A stretch of 64,000 nucleotides of DNA from Bacteroidetes bacterium UBA2475 (GTDB lineage: Bacteria > Bacteroidota > Bacteroidia > B-17B0 > Aurantibacillaceae). Positions within the stretch are counted from its first letter, which is position 1. Every line of letters starts with the position of its first letter. Where the stretch lies: positions 558,001 through 622,000 of the forward strand of contig DDPF01000012.1 in the NCBI GenBank assembly GCA_002342065.1. Reading direction: 5' to 3'. Shown one piece after another: positions 44,229 through 51,680 of the stretch. Both the position numbers and the translations under genes were made by a program. Below the pieces are notes generated by a model that saw nothing but the letters and a program-made list of their open reading frames with translations, made no database searches and had not been told where the DNA came from.

Positions 44229-44987
44229 TTACTCTATTACTATGAAAGATGGATCCGGGTTTAAAGGATCTCTTTGAATTTTTAATTCATTAAGGTTAAA
44301 CACTTCTTTTAATGCCAGAGTCTCGCCTGGAAAAACAGAATCATTCAACTGGTCAAAACCTAAAACACTTCCTTTTACCAAATGTTTTTTGATTATTTCA
44401 AGACAATCCTTTGTTGGTTTGTACACATCCAGATCAAAATAAGCAAAAGCAACTATTGTTTGTGGATTCTGATTAAAATATTCTTTACAGGTGATACTTG
44501 CATCACCTTTTATAAGTTGATATTTTTGAATGTGTGCAATAGGGCTTTCTTGCTCATGGTAATCCAGTATGTCTTTTAAATAATTTTCGTATCCATCTGT
44601 TACCGAATAGGCCTTTTCTTTAACCACATTTGATTTACCATCTTTTTCATCAATTGTTTCAAAACCGCTAAAGGTATCAAAGCCAATTATCTTTCTTTTA
44701 AAATTAAAAGGTTCGTACATTCCCCTAAAGGATTCGAAGAGCGCCATGTTTTGACCCCATCTTACACCAAACTCCATAATAACCCCTTGTGTATTTATTA
44801 TTTTTTGATAAAGCATATTCATGAACATTATCCTTGACATACTTTGTCGGTTGATAAACAATCCCAGGTTGCGCATTACTTCGTTTTCAGGAATTGGACA
44901 TTGTTTATACAGATCATAAATTTTTTTACGATTTGTAATGTCTTTATCGTTTAAAGCATTTTCATCAAAAATTAATTTGTTTTCCAT
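44229..44987 (-). CDS. TylF-like class I methyltransferase
   Basis: 252 residues. Motif I region QGVIMEFGVRWGQNMALFES, then KIIGFDTFSGFETIDE and the conserved AFAYFDLDVYKPTKDCL (metal/active-site Asp) are typical of the TylF/macrocin O-methyltransferase group. Such enzymes methylate hydroxyls of sugars on nucleotide or glycan substrates using SAM. Position upstream of the NeuB-type gene suggests methylation of the nonulosonate or its precursor. One base separates the two genes. Confidence 0.75.
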   Translation of the reverse strand: MENKLIFDENALNDKDITNRKKIYDLYKQCPIPENEVMRNLGLFINRQSMSRIMFMNMLYQKIINTQGVIMEFGVRWGQNMALFESFRGMYEPFNFKRKIIGFDTFSGFETIDEKDGKSNVVKEKAYSVTDGYENYLKDILDYHEQESPIAHIQKYQLIKGDASITCKEYFNQNPQTIVAFAYFDLDVYKPTKDCLEIIKKHLVKGSVLGFDQLNDSVFPGETLALKEVFNLNELKIQRDPLNPDPSFIVIE

Positions 44988-44991
44988 GATC

Positions 44992-45300
44992 TTATTTACT
45001 TTTTAATTTGTTTATTACGTTTTCCCAATTATCAAATGTTATTGCACGATCATCGATCCAAACATCCCCAATTGGTTTTCCTAAAACTAACTGGTGATAT
45101 AAGATCTTATTCTTTTTTAGCCAGTCGGTTGTCATTTCAAATTCCATCCAGGTTCTGGCAGAATAAATTATGATAGTATGACCATCTTTATACAATTTAT
45201 TTATTGCCTGCGCTGACCCCTTTTTTGGTTTAGCCAAAGCGCGACTATATGTTTTTTCTTCGGTACAAATTGTACCATCTAGATCAATTATTATTTGCAT
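44992..45300 (-). CDS. Small HAD-family phosphatase
   Basis: 102 residues. MQIIIDLDGTICTEE carries the DxDGT nucleophile motif, then IIIYSARTWMEFEMTTDWL and GDVWIDDRAITFDNW with the metal-binding Asp pair. The size is that of the small HAD proteins of capsule loci, without cap domain. It probably dephosphorylates a sugar phosphate (for example a nonulosonate-9-phosphate or hexose phosphate). Overlaps the ATP-grasp gene upstream by 10 bases. Confidence 0.8.
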   Translation of the reverse strand: MQIIIDLDGTICTEEKTYSRALAKPKKGSAQAINKLYKDGHTIIIYSARTWMEFEMTTDWLKKNKILYHQLVLGKPIGDVWIDDRAITFDNWENVINKLKSK

Positions 45301-46229
45301 AGCTTATAATATTCAGTAAATCTTCTTATCATTAATAAATTATTCTGCCAGTTATCATTACGTTCGTTTTTAATTCCTAAGTAATCGTTTATTAAATATA
45401 AAGGTGAATTAGCGCCGGCCTCAATGGAATTTAATACAGCGCCACCAAAACGAGGATTGATCTCCATAAAATAGAGTTTGCCACTTTCATTTTCTTTTAA
45501 AACCTGTAATGTCAATGGTCCAATTAGTTTACTTTTATTAATGATATCTTCGCAAAAAGAAATTAAGTTTGCATCTTTTACTGTAATAGATTTTATCGAT
45601 TCTCCTCCTTGTGTTTCTAATCTTTCTCTCACTACCATAGAAATTATTTCTTTGCTGTTCGGCGAAACATATATATCAACACTAAACTCTTTTCCCTTTA
45701 TGAATTTTTGAATTAAAAAGTTCCCTTTATTTTCTAGTTTATCTAGTTGTTCATTATTCTGAATAATTACTAAACCTTTTGAAGCGGAACCAGTAATTGG
45801 TTTTGCGATCAAGGGGTAAGTAGTGATATCATTTGGAACGGGTATATTGTTTTTAATGCACCATTCATTTGCTTTAATTTTATTAAAGAATAGTTCCGAT
45901 AACTCAAGTTCAGATACAGGTATAAAAATATCATTCGAAATAATTGTCCTTAATTTTGCTGCTATCAAAGTTGCGGTATCCAAAAAAGGGATAACAATAT
46001 TTATTTCGTAAGTTTTTATTGTTTCTTTTAAGTGATCATAAAGTTTTTCGTCGTTCCATTTTAATCCAATAACGACCTTAGCTACAAAACCTATTGGCAC
46101 CTCATCATTTAATTCGTAAGAAAGTACATTGATCTCTGAATTTGTCTCTTTACTCAAGCCAATAAATTTTTCGGCAAGCGAAACGCGTTTTGCCCCGCCT
46201 AAAAATAAAATATTTACTTTCTTATTCAC
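45291..46229 (-). CDS. ATP-grasp ligase
   Basis: 312 residues starting with GTG at 46229, directly abutting the stop of the aminotransferase gene. An N-terminal Rossmann-like stretch (NILFLGGAKRVSLAEKFIG) precedes the ATP-grasp core: PLIAKPITGSASKGLVIIQ (ATP loop) and KLYFMEINPRFGGAVL (Mg-binding MEINPR). Such enzymes join a carboxylate to an amine. Together with the HAD phosphatase and the methyltransferase it may attach an amino acid to, or amidate, a sugar acid. Substrates unknown. Confidence 0.8.
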   Translation of the reverse strand: MNKKVNILFLGGAKRVSLAEKFIGLSKETNSEINVLSYELNDEVPIGFVAKVVIGLKWNDEKLYDHLKETIKTYEINIVIPFLDTATLIAAKLRTIISNDIFIPVSELELSELFFNKIKANEWCIKNNIPVPNDITTYPLIAKPITGSASKGLVIIQNNEQLDKLENKGNFLIQKFIKGKEFSVDIYVSPNSKEIISMVVRERLETQGGESIKSITVKDANLISFCEDIINKSKLIGPLTLQVLKENESGKLYFMEINPRFGGAVLNSIEAGANSPLYLINDYLGIKNERNDNWQNNLLMIRRFTEYYKLCK

Positions 46230-47378
46230 TTAAATAATTACACTGCTTGGAATGTTGACTAATCTGTCTTCTATAAATTCGCTTACTGCTAACCCACCAT
46301 TTTGGCAATTGATAAACATTGGGAGCTTATTCATTAATTTCCAAACAGGCCGGGTCATTACTCCATTCTCATTTGTTATGCTTAAAAACGCATCTCGTTC
46401 AGTTCTGTTATTCAATAAAATACAGTTTAGCCAATAATTGGATTCTGAATTCTCCGGTTCCTTTATAAATTCTATTTCAGTATTTTTCTCAAAATAGTTT
46501 TGATAGTCTTTAGCAAGTTTTCTTTTTTTACCAGTAAAAGTTCTTAGTTGTTCTAGTTGAGCAAATGCAAACGCTGCATTTAAATTTGGCATACGGTAAT
46601 TATAGCCGATATGGTCATGCGCAAATTCCCAGGCATGAGGAACTTTAGCTTGCGTTGTTAAATGTTTAGCAAGCTTTGCAATGTTTTCATCATTTGTAAC
46701 TACCGCTCCACCGCCGCCACATGTTATTGTTTTATTACCATTAAAACTAAAAGTACCCATTAAGCCAAAACTACCGGTATGTTTTCCTTTATAATAACTT
46801 CCTATCGATTCAGCAGCGTCTTCAATTAAAATAATATTCCATTTTTCGCAAATTAAAACCAACTCGTCTATCTTGCAAGGAAAACCAAATGTATGCATTG
46901 GCACACAGGCTTTTATTCGTTTCCCTGAAAATTTATTATAGGTAAATCCATCTTTTCGTTTTTCTCCAAACTCTTCTAAAAAAGCCAGGAGTTTTTTTGG
47001 TGACATACCTAATGTTTCTTTATCAACATCAATAAAAACAGGTTTTGCGCCAACATATGAAATGGCATTGGCTGTAGCAATGAACGTAAGCGCTTGCGTT
47101 AACACTTCATCCTCTTGTTTCACTTCTGCAAGCACTAATGAAATGTGTAAAGCTGCTGTTCCGTTAACTATGGCTATTGCGTATTTAGTTCCGGCTACAT
47201 CTGCCATCATTTTTTCAAAACGATTAACATACTCACCAACTGAAGAAACAAAAGTTGAATCGATCGCATCCAGAACGTATTTTCGTTCATTACCAATAAA
47301 CAATGGTTCGTGTAATGGAATAAAATCTTTTGGATATAATTTTTTTATGAATGTTATGGTATCTTTAAAATTTTGCAT
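46230..47378 (-). CDS. DegT/DnrJ/EryC1-type sugar aminotransferase (LegC-like)
   Basis: 382 residues. GNERKYVLDAIDSTFVSSVG, GTAALHISLVL, the PLP lysine in FSFNGNKTITCGGGGAVV, and LIEDAAESIGSYYKG are typical. With the 4,6-dehydratase just upstream it should install an amino group at C4 of a UDP-4-keto-6-deoxy-N-acetylhexosamine. The order dehydratase, aminotransferase, epimerase, synthase is the legionaminic acid route; the pseudaminic route would need a different dehydratase (PseB) and an acetyltransferase PseH, which are not seen. Confidence 0.88.
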   Translation of the reverse strand: MQNFKDTITFIKKLYPKDFIPLHEPLFIGNERKYVLDAIDSTFVSSVGEYVNRFEKMMADVAGTKYAIAIVNGTAALHISLVLAEVKQEDEVLTQALTFIATANAISYVGAKPVFIDVDKETLGMSPKKLLAFLEEFGEKRKDGFTYNKFSGKRIKACVPMHTFGFPCKIDELVLICEKWNIILIEDAAESIGSYYKGKHTGSFGLMGTFSFNGNKTITCGGGGAVVTNDENIAKLAKHLTTQAKVPHAWEFAHDHIGYNYRMPNLNAAFAFAQLEQLRTFTGKKRKLAKDYQNYFEKNTEIEFIKEPENSESNYWLNCILLNNRTERDAFLSITNENGVMTRPVWKLMNKLPMFINCQNGGLAVSEFIEDRLVNIPSSVII

Positions 47379-47380
47379 AC

Positions 47381-48568
47381 CTACATTTTTGCGTCAAGAT
47401 ATTTACCGGTTTCTTTGTGTCCGAAACCTGGTATCATTTGATTAAAAAGATCTAACAATTGTTCTTTATTCCACTGCTTATCTTTTTTTAGTTTTTCAAT
47501 AGATCTGGAAAAGTCATTTAATTTGTTTTCCTCAAAAAATAATTCATTTTTTATAATTCCTAAATTTTCAAATCGATCCAAATCCAGTGTTTCTTTTTCT
47601 GTAAAAAATTCTTCAAAATCTTTTTCGCCGGTAGTATCACTTGTAGTAAATAAACATGGCCACTGTTTTTTTTGAGGCAATGTTTGTGCAAGTTCTCTAG
47701 CCTCATCCTCATTTTTGCAAATGTAAGGTTCATAATCCCGAGCCTTCAAATATCTAACAGCAATATCTGCAAATGTGATCAGATGCAAACTCTTATTTAA
47801 TTTTGGAAAAAAGATATCACGATTGTCACCAAAAATGCATGACATTAAACACAGTTCTCCCGATTCTTGAGGGGTTACAAAATAACGTTTAATATCATTT
47901 GGCGCTACAATTGGTTGTTGTTTCTGGATACGTTGATTAAAACCATGCAACAACGAACCGTCCGAAAATGCAACGTTGGCAAACCGTGCCGTGGAAATTT
48001 GAATTTGTTCGCTCTTGCGCATCAAAAACATTTCCATAATTCTTTTTGATGCTCCCATCATGTTAACAGGATTGGCGGCTTTATCAGTTGAAACGCAGAA
48101 ATATTTTTTAGTCCCTTTTTCAATTGCTTGCTGTATTGTTTTTTCAGTATTAAAAATATTTACATCTATCATTCTCATAAGTGTAAAAGGATCCTTTTCA
48201 CTTCGGACGTGTTTTAATGCAGAAAGATTCAGAATATAATCGAATTTACCGTCTGCTTTTATGAATGCATCATATTCAACGGAACTAATATCCAAGGCAA
48301 ATGTCTGAAAATCTCCCGATATATAACCAAACGAACTTCTAATATCACGAACTAACTCAACCATGTTGTTTTCGCTAATATCAACAACGTGCAATTTTTT
48401 TGGGTTACGTTTAAATATTTCTTTTGTAACGGCCTGCCCGATCGATCCTGCACCACCAATAACAAGGAATGATGCAGAAGAAACAAAGCCTGCTAATTCT
48501 TTTTCATTCTTTGTGATATCTCTATCAAAAAGCTCTTTATCTCTTCCTATTAAGTTGAGTATGTTCAT
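47381..48568 (-). CDS. UDP-N-acetylglucosamine 4,6-dehydratase (LegB-like, CapD/Polysacc_synt_2 family)
   Basis: 395 residues. Rossmann loop LVIGGAGSIGQAVTKEIFKR near residue 36, LHVVDISENNMVELVRDI, and the catalytic region FCVSTDKAANPVNMMGASKR where the usual SDR Tyr is replaced by Met, as in the PglF/WbpM group. It removes water from UDP-GlcNAc to give the 4-keto-6-deoxy sugar. It lacks the N-terminal membrane helices of long PglF/WbpM proteins, like LegB. Its start follows the relic repeat at 48577 by 8 bases; originally the epimerase probably abutted it. Confidence 0.85.
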   Translation of the reverse strand: MNILNLIGRDKELFDRDITKNEKELAGFVSSASFLVIGGAGSIGQAVTKEIFKRNPKKLHVVDISENNMVELVRDIRSSFGYISGDFQTFALDISSVEYDAFIKADGKFDYILNLSALKHVRSEKDPFTLMRMIDVNIFNTEKTIQQAIEKGTKKYFCVSTDKAANPVNMMGASKRIMEMFLMRKSEQIQISTARFANVAFSDGSLLHGFNQRIQKQQPIVAPNDIKRYFVTPQESGELCLMSCIFGDNRDIFFPKLNKSLHLITFADIAVRYLKARDYEPYICKNEDEARELAQTLPQKKQWPCLFTTSDTTGEKDFEEFFTEKETLDLDRFENLGIIKNELFFEENKLNDFSRSIEKLKKDKQWNKEQLLDLFNQMIPGFGHKETGKYLDAKM

Positions 48569-48576
48569 TTAATTAC

Positions 48577-48622
48577 TTCAAATTTTTCCAGTACCAATCC
48601 ACCGCTTCTTTTAAACCGTTTT
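48577..48622 (-). repeat. 46-bp direct repeat, orphan copy of the epimerase 3' end
   Basis: Identical over 46 of 46 bases to 49712-49757 inside the epimerase gene. Read on the minus strand it codes GLKEAVDWYWKNL and runs into Lys-TAA four bases before the LegB-like start. It is a relic of the epimerase C-terminus, left by the event that placed the yhcG-type gene here. Confidence 0.9.
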
Positions 48623-48639
48623 GTATAGTAGATTGCAAA

Positions 48640-49701
48640 TTACAGTGCATTGATTTGCTTTTTTAATTGTTCTTTACTTGGCAAGTATAATTTATATTCT
48701 TTAGCAAATATTTGATTGTTACTTTCAGGTAAAGTAATTTCAACTACGGTTTTGTTTTCTTCCTTACATAAAACAATGCCAATTGTAGGGTTTTCTTTAT
48801 TCTCCTTCACATACCTGTCATAGTAGTTTACATACATTTGCATTTGACCAATATCCTGATGGGTTAATTTACCTATTTTCAAATCGAGCAGTACAAAACA
48901 ATTCAGTAACCTGTTATAAAACACCAGGTCTACAAAGAAACTATCTCCTTCAAACGTAAATCGCTTTTGCCTGCCGGCAAATAAGAAGCCTTTGCCCATT
49001 TCGAGCATAAAATGCTCTAATTTATTTATAATTGCCGACTCTAATTCCCTTTCTGTATAGCTGGGCCTTTCTTCCAGACCCAAAAATTCAAGAACTAAAT
49101 GATCTTTAAGGGAGTCGGTAGGGTTTTGGATTATCTGGCCTTTTTGTGCCAATTGTTTTATTCTGCTTTTATTTTTACTTAGCAATATCCTTTCATAAAG
49201 CGATGCGTTATATTGCCGTTGTAATTCACGCACACTCCAATTATTTTGCTTCGCCTCGATTTCATAAAAATTACGTTCATTTAAATTTTCTATTTTAAGT
49301 AACAATACATAATGAGACCAGGCTAGAGTAAATGGAATTTCTGTTTTCCGCAACAGTGTTGCGGATTTTGCAGGCTTGCTTTTACCAGATAATTTCCGCG
49401 ACGCTGTTGCGGAAATTCTGTTTTTATATGCAAGATAAAATTTCCTGAAGCGTTCCAGGTTATCAACAGAAAAACCCTTATCAAAATCTTTAGTTAGTTT
49501 TTTACTTAATACTGTGAGTGTTGCCGAAGCATATTGAGCACGCGTTTTATTTTTCTGTTCATCTTCAACAATGTATTTACCGATTTGAAAATAGGTAAGT
49601 AGCATGGTAGTATTAATGCTTTGAACAGTTTGTTCTTTTGCAAATAACAACAGCGTTTTAATGCTTTTATACAGATTATCTGATTTTTTTCCTTTTAACA
49701 A
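48640..49701 (-). CDS. YhcG-type PD-(D/E)XK nuclease-domain protein (DUF1016)
   Basis: 353 residues from a TTG at 49701, seven bases past the epimerase stop and preceded by AGGA. An N-terminal helical DUF1016_N domain (IGKYIVEDEQKNKTRAQYAS; DNLERFRKFYLAY; AWSHYVLLLKI) is followed by a PD-(D/E)XK nuclease domain (FFVDLVFYNRLLNCFVLLDL with KIG after it; GKLTHQDIGQMQMYVNYYD). The family is linked to restriction systems, mobile elements and DNA turnover. It is foreign to the sugar operon and lies between 46-bp repeats. Residues around 100-130 (about ISATASRKLSG and KSATLLRKT) come from two palindromic 20-mers and are absent from typical family members as I recall them. Confidence 0.85.
   Translation of the reverse strand: MLKGKKSDNLYKSIKTLLLFAKEQTVQSINTTMLLTYFQIGKYIVEDEQKNKTRAQYASATLTVLSKKLTKDFDKGFSVDNLERFRKFYLAYKNRISATASRKLSGKSKPAKSATLLRKTEIPFTLAWSHYVLLLKIENLNERNFYEIEAKQNNWSVRELQRQYNASLYERILLSKNKSRIKQLAQKGQIIQNPTDSLKDHLVLEFLGLEERPSYTERELESAIINKLEHFMLEMGKGFLFAGRQKRFTFEGDSFFVDLVFYNRLLNCFVLLDLKIGKLTHQDIGQMQMYVNYYDRYVKENKENPTIGIVLCKEENKTVVEITLPESNNQIFAKEYKLYLPSKEQLKKQINAL
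49347..49417. repeat. Two palindromic 20-mers inside the yhcG-type gene
   Basis: TCCGCAAC/GTTGCGGA at 49347-49365 and AATTTCCGC/GCGGAAATT at 49391-49417 are two similar palindromes (TTCCGC-N6-GTTGCGGA) 26 bases apart. Both stay in frame. Confidence 0.8.
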
Positions 49702-49707
49702 GAGTTC

Positions 49708-50700
49708 CTATTTCAAATTTTTCCAGTACCAATCCACCGCTTCTTTTAAACCGTTTTCTAAAGTATGTGTTGGTTTATACCCTAACAGAGTTTCTGCTTT
49801 TTCGATAGAGGCAAGTGAGTGCGGAATATCCCCGAGGCGCGCCGAACCGTGTATGGTTTGTATTTTTGCAATTTCTGCATCGTACTCACTCAAATATTTT
49901 TTTAGCAAACGTGTCATCCAATTCAGATCTGCACGCTCACCTACTGCTGTATTAAAAATCTGCCCGGTTGCTTCAGGATTTGTCGTAAGCGCCGCCAAAT
50001 TATTCATTTGAATTACATTATCAATATAAGTAAAATCGCGCGAGTTGGTACCATCACCATTTATTTGCGGACTTTCATGCGCCATTAACTGCATAGTGAA
50101 TTTTGGTATCACCGCAGCGTAAGCACCATTAGGGTCCTGCCTGCGACCATACACATTAAAATAACGCAGACCAATACAATCCAAACCGTAATTTAAACCA
50201 AACACATGCGCATACAATTCATTTACATATTTTGTTACTGCGTATGGCGATAATGGTTTGCCAATAATATCTTCAACCTTTGGCAACGATTCTGAATCTC
50301 CATACGTGCTTGAGCTTGCCGCATATACAACCCGTTTAACTTTTGCATCACGGGCTGCTACCAAAACATTTAAAAATCCTCCAACATTTACTTCATTGGT
50401 TGTAATGGGGTCGTTCAAACTTCTTGGCACCGAACCTAAAGCTGCCTGTTGTAAAACAATTTGTACACCTTGCATGGCTTTATGACAATCATCTAAACTT
50501 CGGATATCGCCAGTTATTAAGGTGAAATTTTTATTATCCAAAAAGCTTTGGATGTTCTCCATTCTTCCGGTAGAAAAATTGTCTAAACAAACAACCTGGT
50601 TATTTGTTTTTAATAGATCTTCGCAAAGGTTGGAACCGATGAATCCGGCACCGCCTGTAACGAGAACTTTTGTATTTGTTATTTTGTTATAATTACTCAT
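49708..50700 (-). CDS. UDP-N-acetylglucosamine/galactosamine 4-epimerase (WbpP/Gne type)
   Basis: ATG at 50700 gives 330 residues; a GTG at 50739 falls in the upstream repeat. The NAD-binding loop VLVTGGAGFIGSNLCEDLL, YAASSSTYGDSESLPK (catalytic Ser), SPYAVTKYVNELYA (YxxxK) and GLRYFNVYGRRQDPNGAYAA mark a short-chain sugar epimerase; the RRQDPNGAYAAVIP stretch is typical of WbpP. It interconverts GlcNAc/GalNAc (or their uronic acids) on UDP. First gene of the operon; its last 15 codons are duplicated at 48577. Confidence 0.9.
   Translation of the reverse strand: MSNYNKITNTKVLVTGGAGFIGSNLCEDLLKTNNQVVCLDNFSTGRMENIQSFLDNKNFTLITGDIRSLDDCHKAMQGVQIVLQQAALGSVPRSLNDPITTNEVNVGGFLNVLVAARDAKVKRVVYAASSSTYGDSESLPKVEDIIGKPLSPYAVTKYVNELYAHVFGLNYGLDCIGLRYFNVYGRRQDPNGAYAAVIPKFTMQLMAHESPQINGDGTNSRDFTYIDNVIQMNNLAALTTNPEATGQIFNTAVGERADLNWMTRLLKKYLSEYDAEIAKIQTIHGSARLGDIPHSLASIEKAETLLGYKPTHTLENGLKEAVDWYWKNLK
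49712..49757 (-). repeat. 46-bp direct repeat, copy inside the epimerase gene
   Basis: Codes the last residues of the epimerase (GLKEAVDWYWKNL) and is identical to 48577-48622. Stop codons differ (TAG here, TAA at the relic), so the copies are not from simple slippage of a longer tract. Confidence 0.9.
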
Positions 50701-50722
50701 GTTGTGTCTAAATTTTGCCGTC

Positions 50723-50908
50723 ACTTTTTGCCTTGACACAAAAAGTAACCAAAAAAGTCAAGGCTCCAAACAAATTCCTTGATTTGATGTTTTAATTTTT
50801 TTGTGTCGCCTACGAACTCGCTCATTCTTCGCTCAAACAGCGTAGGCTCAAATAATTTTAAGAGCAGCATTGCTGCCTAAAAACGTTAATTTATCTATGC
50901 TCTTAAAA
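50723..50908. repeat. Dispersed intergenic repeat with nested inverted repeats
   Basis: GCCTTGAC (50730-50737) pairs with GTCAAGGC (50757-50764), ACTTTTTG (50723-50730) with CAAAAAGT (50739-50746), GCCTACG (50808-50814) with CGTAGGC (50841-50847), and TTTTAAGAGCA (50856-50866) with TGCTCTTAAAA (50898-50908). The phrase CTTGACACAAAAAGTAACC is one I recall as a widespread Bacteroidota repeat. No coding sequence. The stretch 50909-51008 shows nothing I can name. Confidence 0.5.
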
Positions 50909-51008
50909 TTTGTCATGATAAAAAATTAAAACACAAATCTTACGGAATTTCTTTGAGGCCAATATACTTTGTGTGCTTGCGCGTACTTTGATCCTCCGCT
51001 CCGCATCA

Positions 51009-51147
51009 TCATTTATTTGAAAAATTATCTAAACAAATTACCTCATTTGAATGTTGCAATAAATGCTCACATAAATTGGAGCCAATAAAACCGGCACCAC
51101 CGGTAACCAAAACCCTGGAATTAGTTATTTTAGAATATGATATATTA
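51009..51147 (-). pseudogene. Relic of a second sugar-epimerase N-terminus
   Basis: On the minus strand 51009-51147 codes SKITNSRVLVTGGAGFIG, then SNLCEHLL and EVICLDNFSNK followed by a stop. The same residues begin the intact epimerase (KITNTKVLVTGGAGFIGSNL). About 45 codons remain, the ATG is replaced by ATA, and frame ends in TGA at 51009-51011, so it is a dead fragment. The sequence differs from the intact gene at many sites, so it is an older paralogue or a replaced allele, not a recent copy. Confidence 0.8.
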
Positions 51148-51680
51148 AAATCAAATTAATTACTGGTTTCAGTGATGGTAATACAAAACATTTTTAAAAA
51201 TAATTTTCTTTTAACGAATAAATTTATAAACTATTTAAAATCAATTAGTTGCATAATAAATAGCTTCGCCTCTTCAGTCACAAGGTGACCAAAAAGGCTA
51301 AAAACGTCAAAAGCGTTAAAATTAGCATAATTTCTCTAAGTTTTGGGGGTAATTTTCGCTCAAAACATGGTTTTTTTAAGAAAAAATAGTGCATAACATT
51401 AAGCCTAAAAAATTTAGAAAATTGGTTTTTCGGTACTTTTTTACATGATTATGTAAGAAATTATTTTCATGATCATTAATAGGTGTTTTTATCCATTTTT
51501 TGGCGCTTATTTTTCTGAAAAAATCTCGTGTTTATATAAAATTGCGTCATACCGAGAACCGTTATAAATTAAATCATGTTAACCAAAAATACGTTAGAGA
51601 TTGGGGAATTAAAGTAAAATGTGTGTAACTCCATGCTTTAATCCGGTCACTTTTAAATCTTTTGCCTAAATTTAAAGTCG
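51148..51680. other. Gene-free AT-rich intergenic region
   Basis: No ORF with coding character. A small palindrome GTCAC-AAG-GTGAC at 51277-51289 is the only symmetric element. The promoter of the chloride transporter gene must lie here, but no convincing TTTG-N19-TAnnTTTG match is visible. Confidence 0.6.

Noticed and set aside
38030..48568. Pseudaminic acid pathway
   Set aside because: No PseB-type dehydratase, PseG or PseH gene is seen, and the 2-epimerase is of the hydrolysing NeuC/LegG type.
50740..51680. A missing gene in the gap between the epimerase and the chloride transporter
   Set aside because: Frames are short and broken; apart from the epimerase relic and repeats nothing codes.
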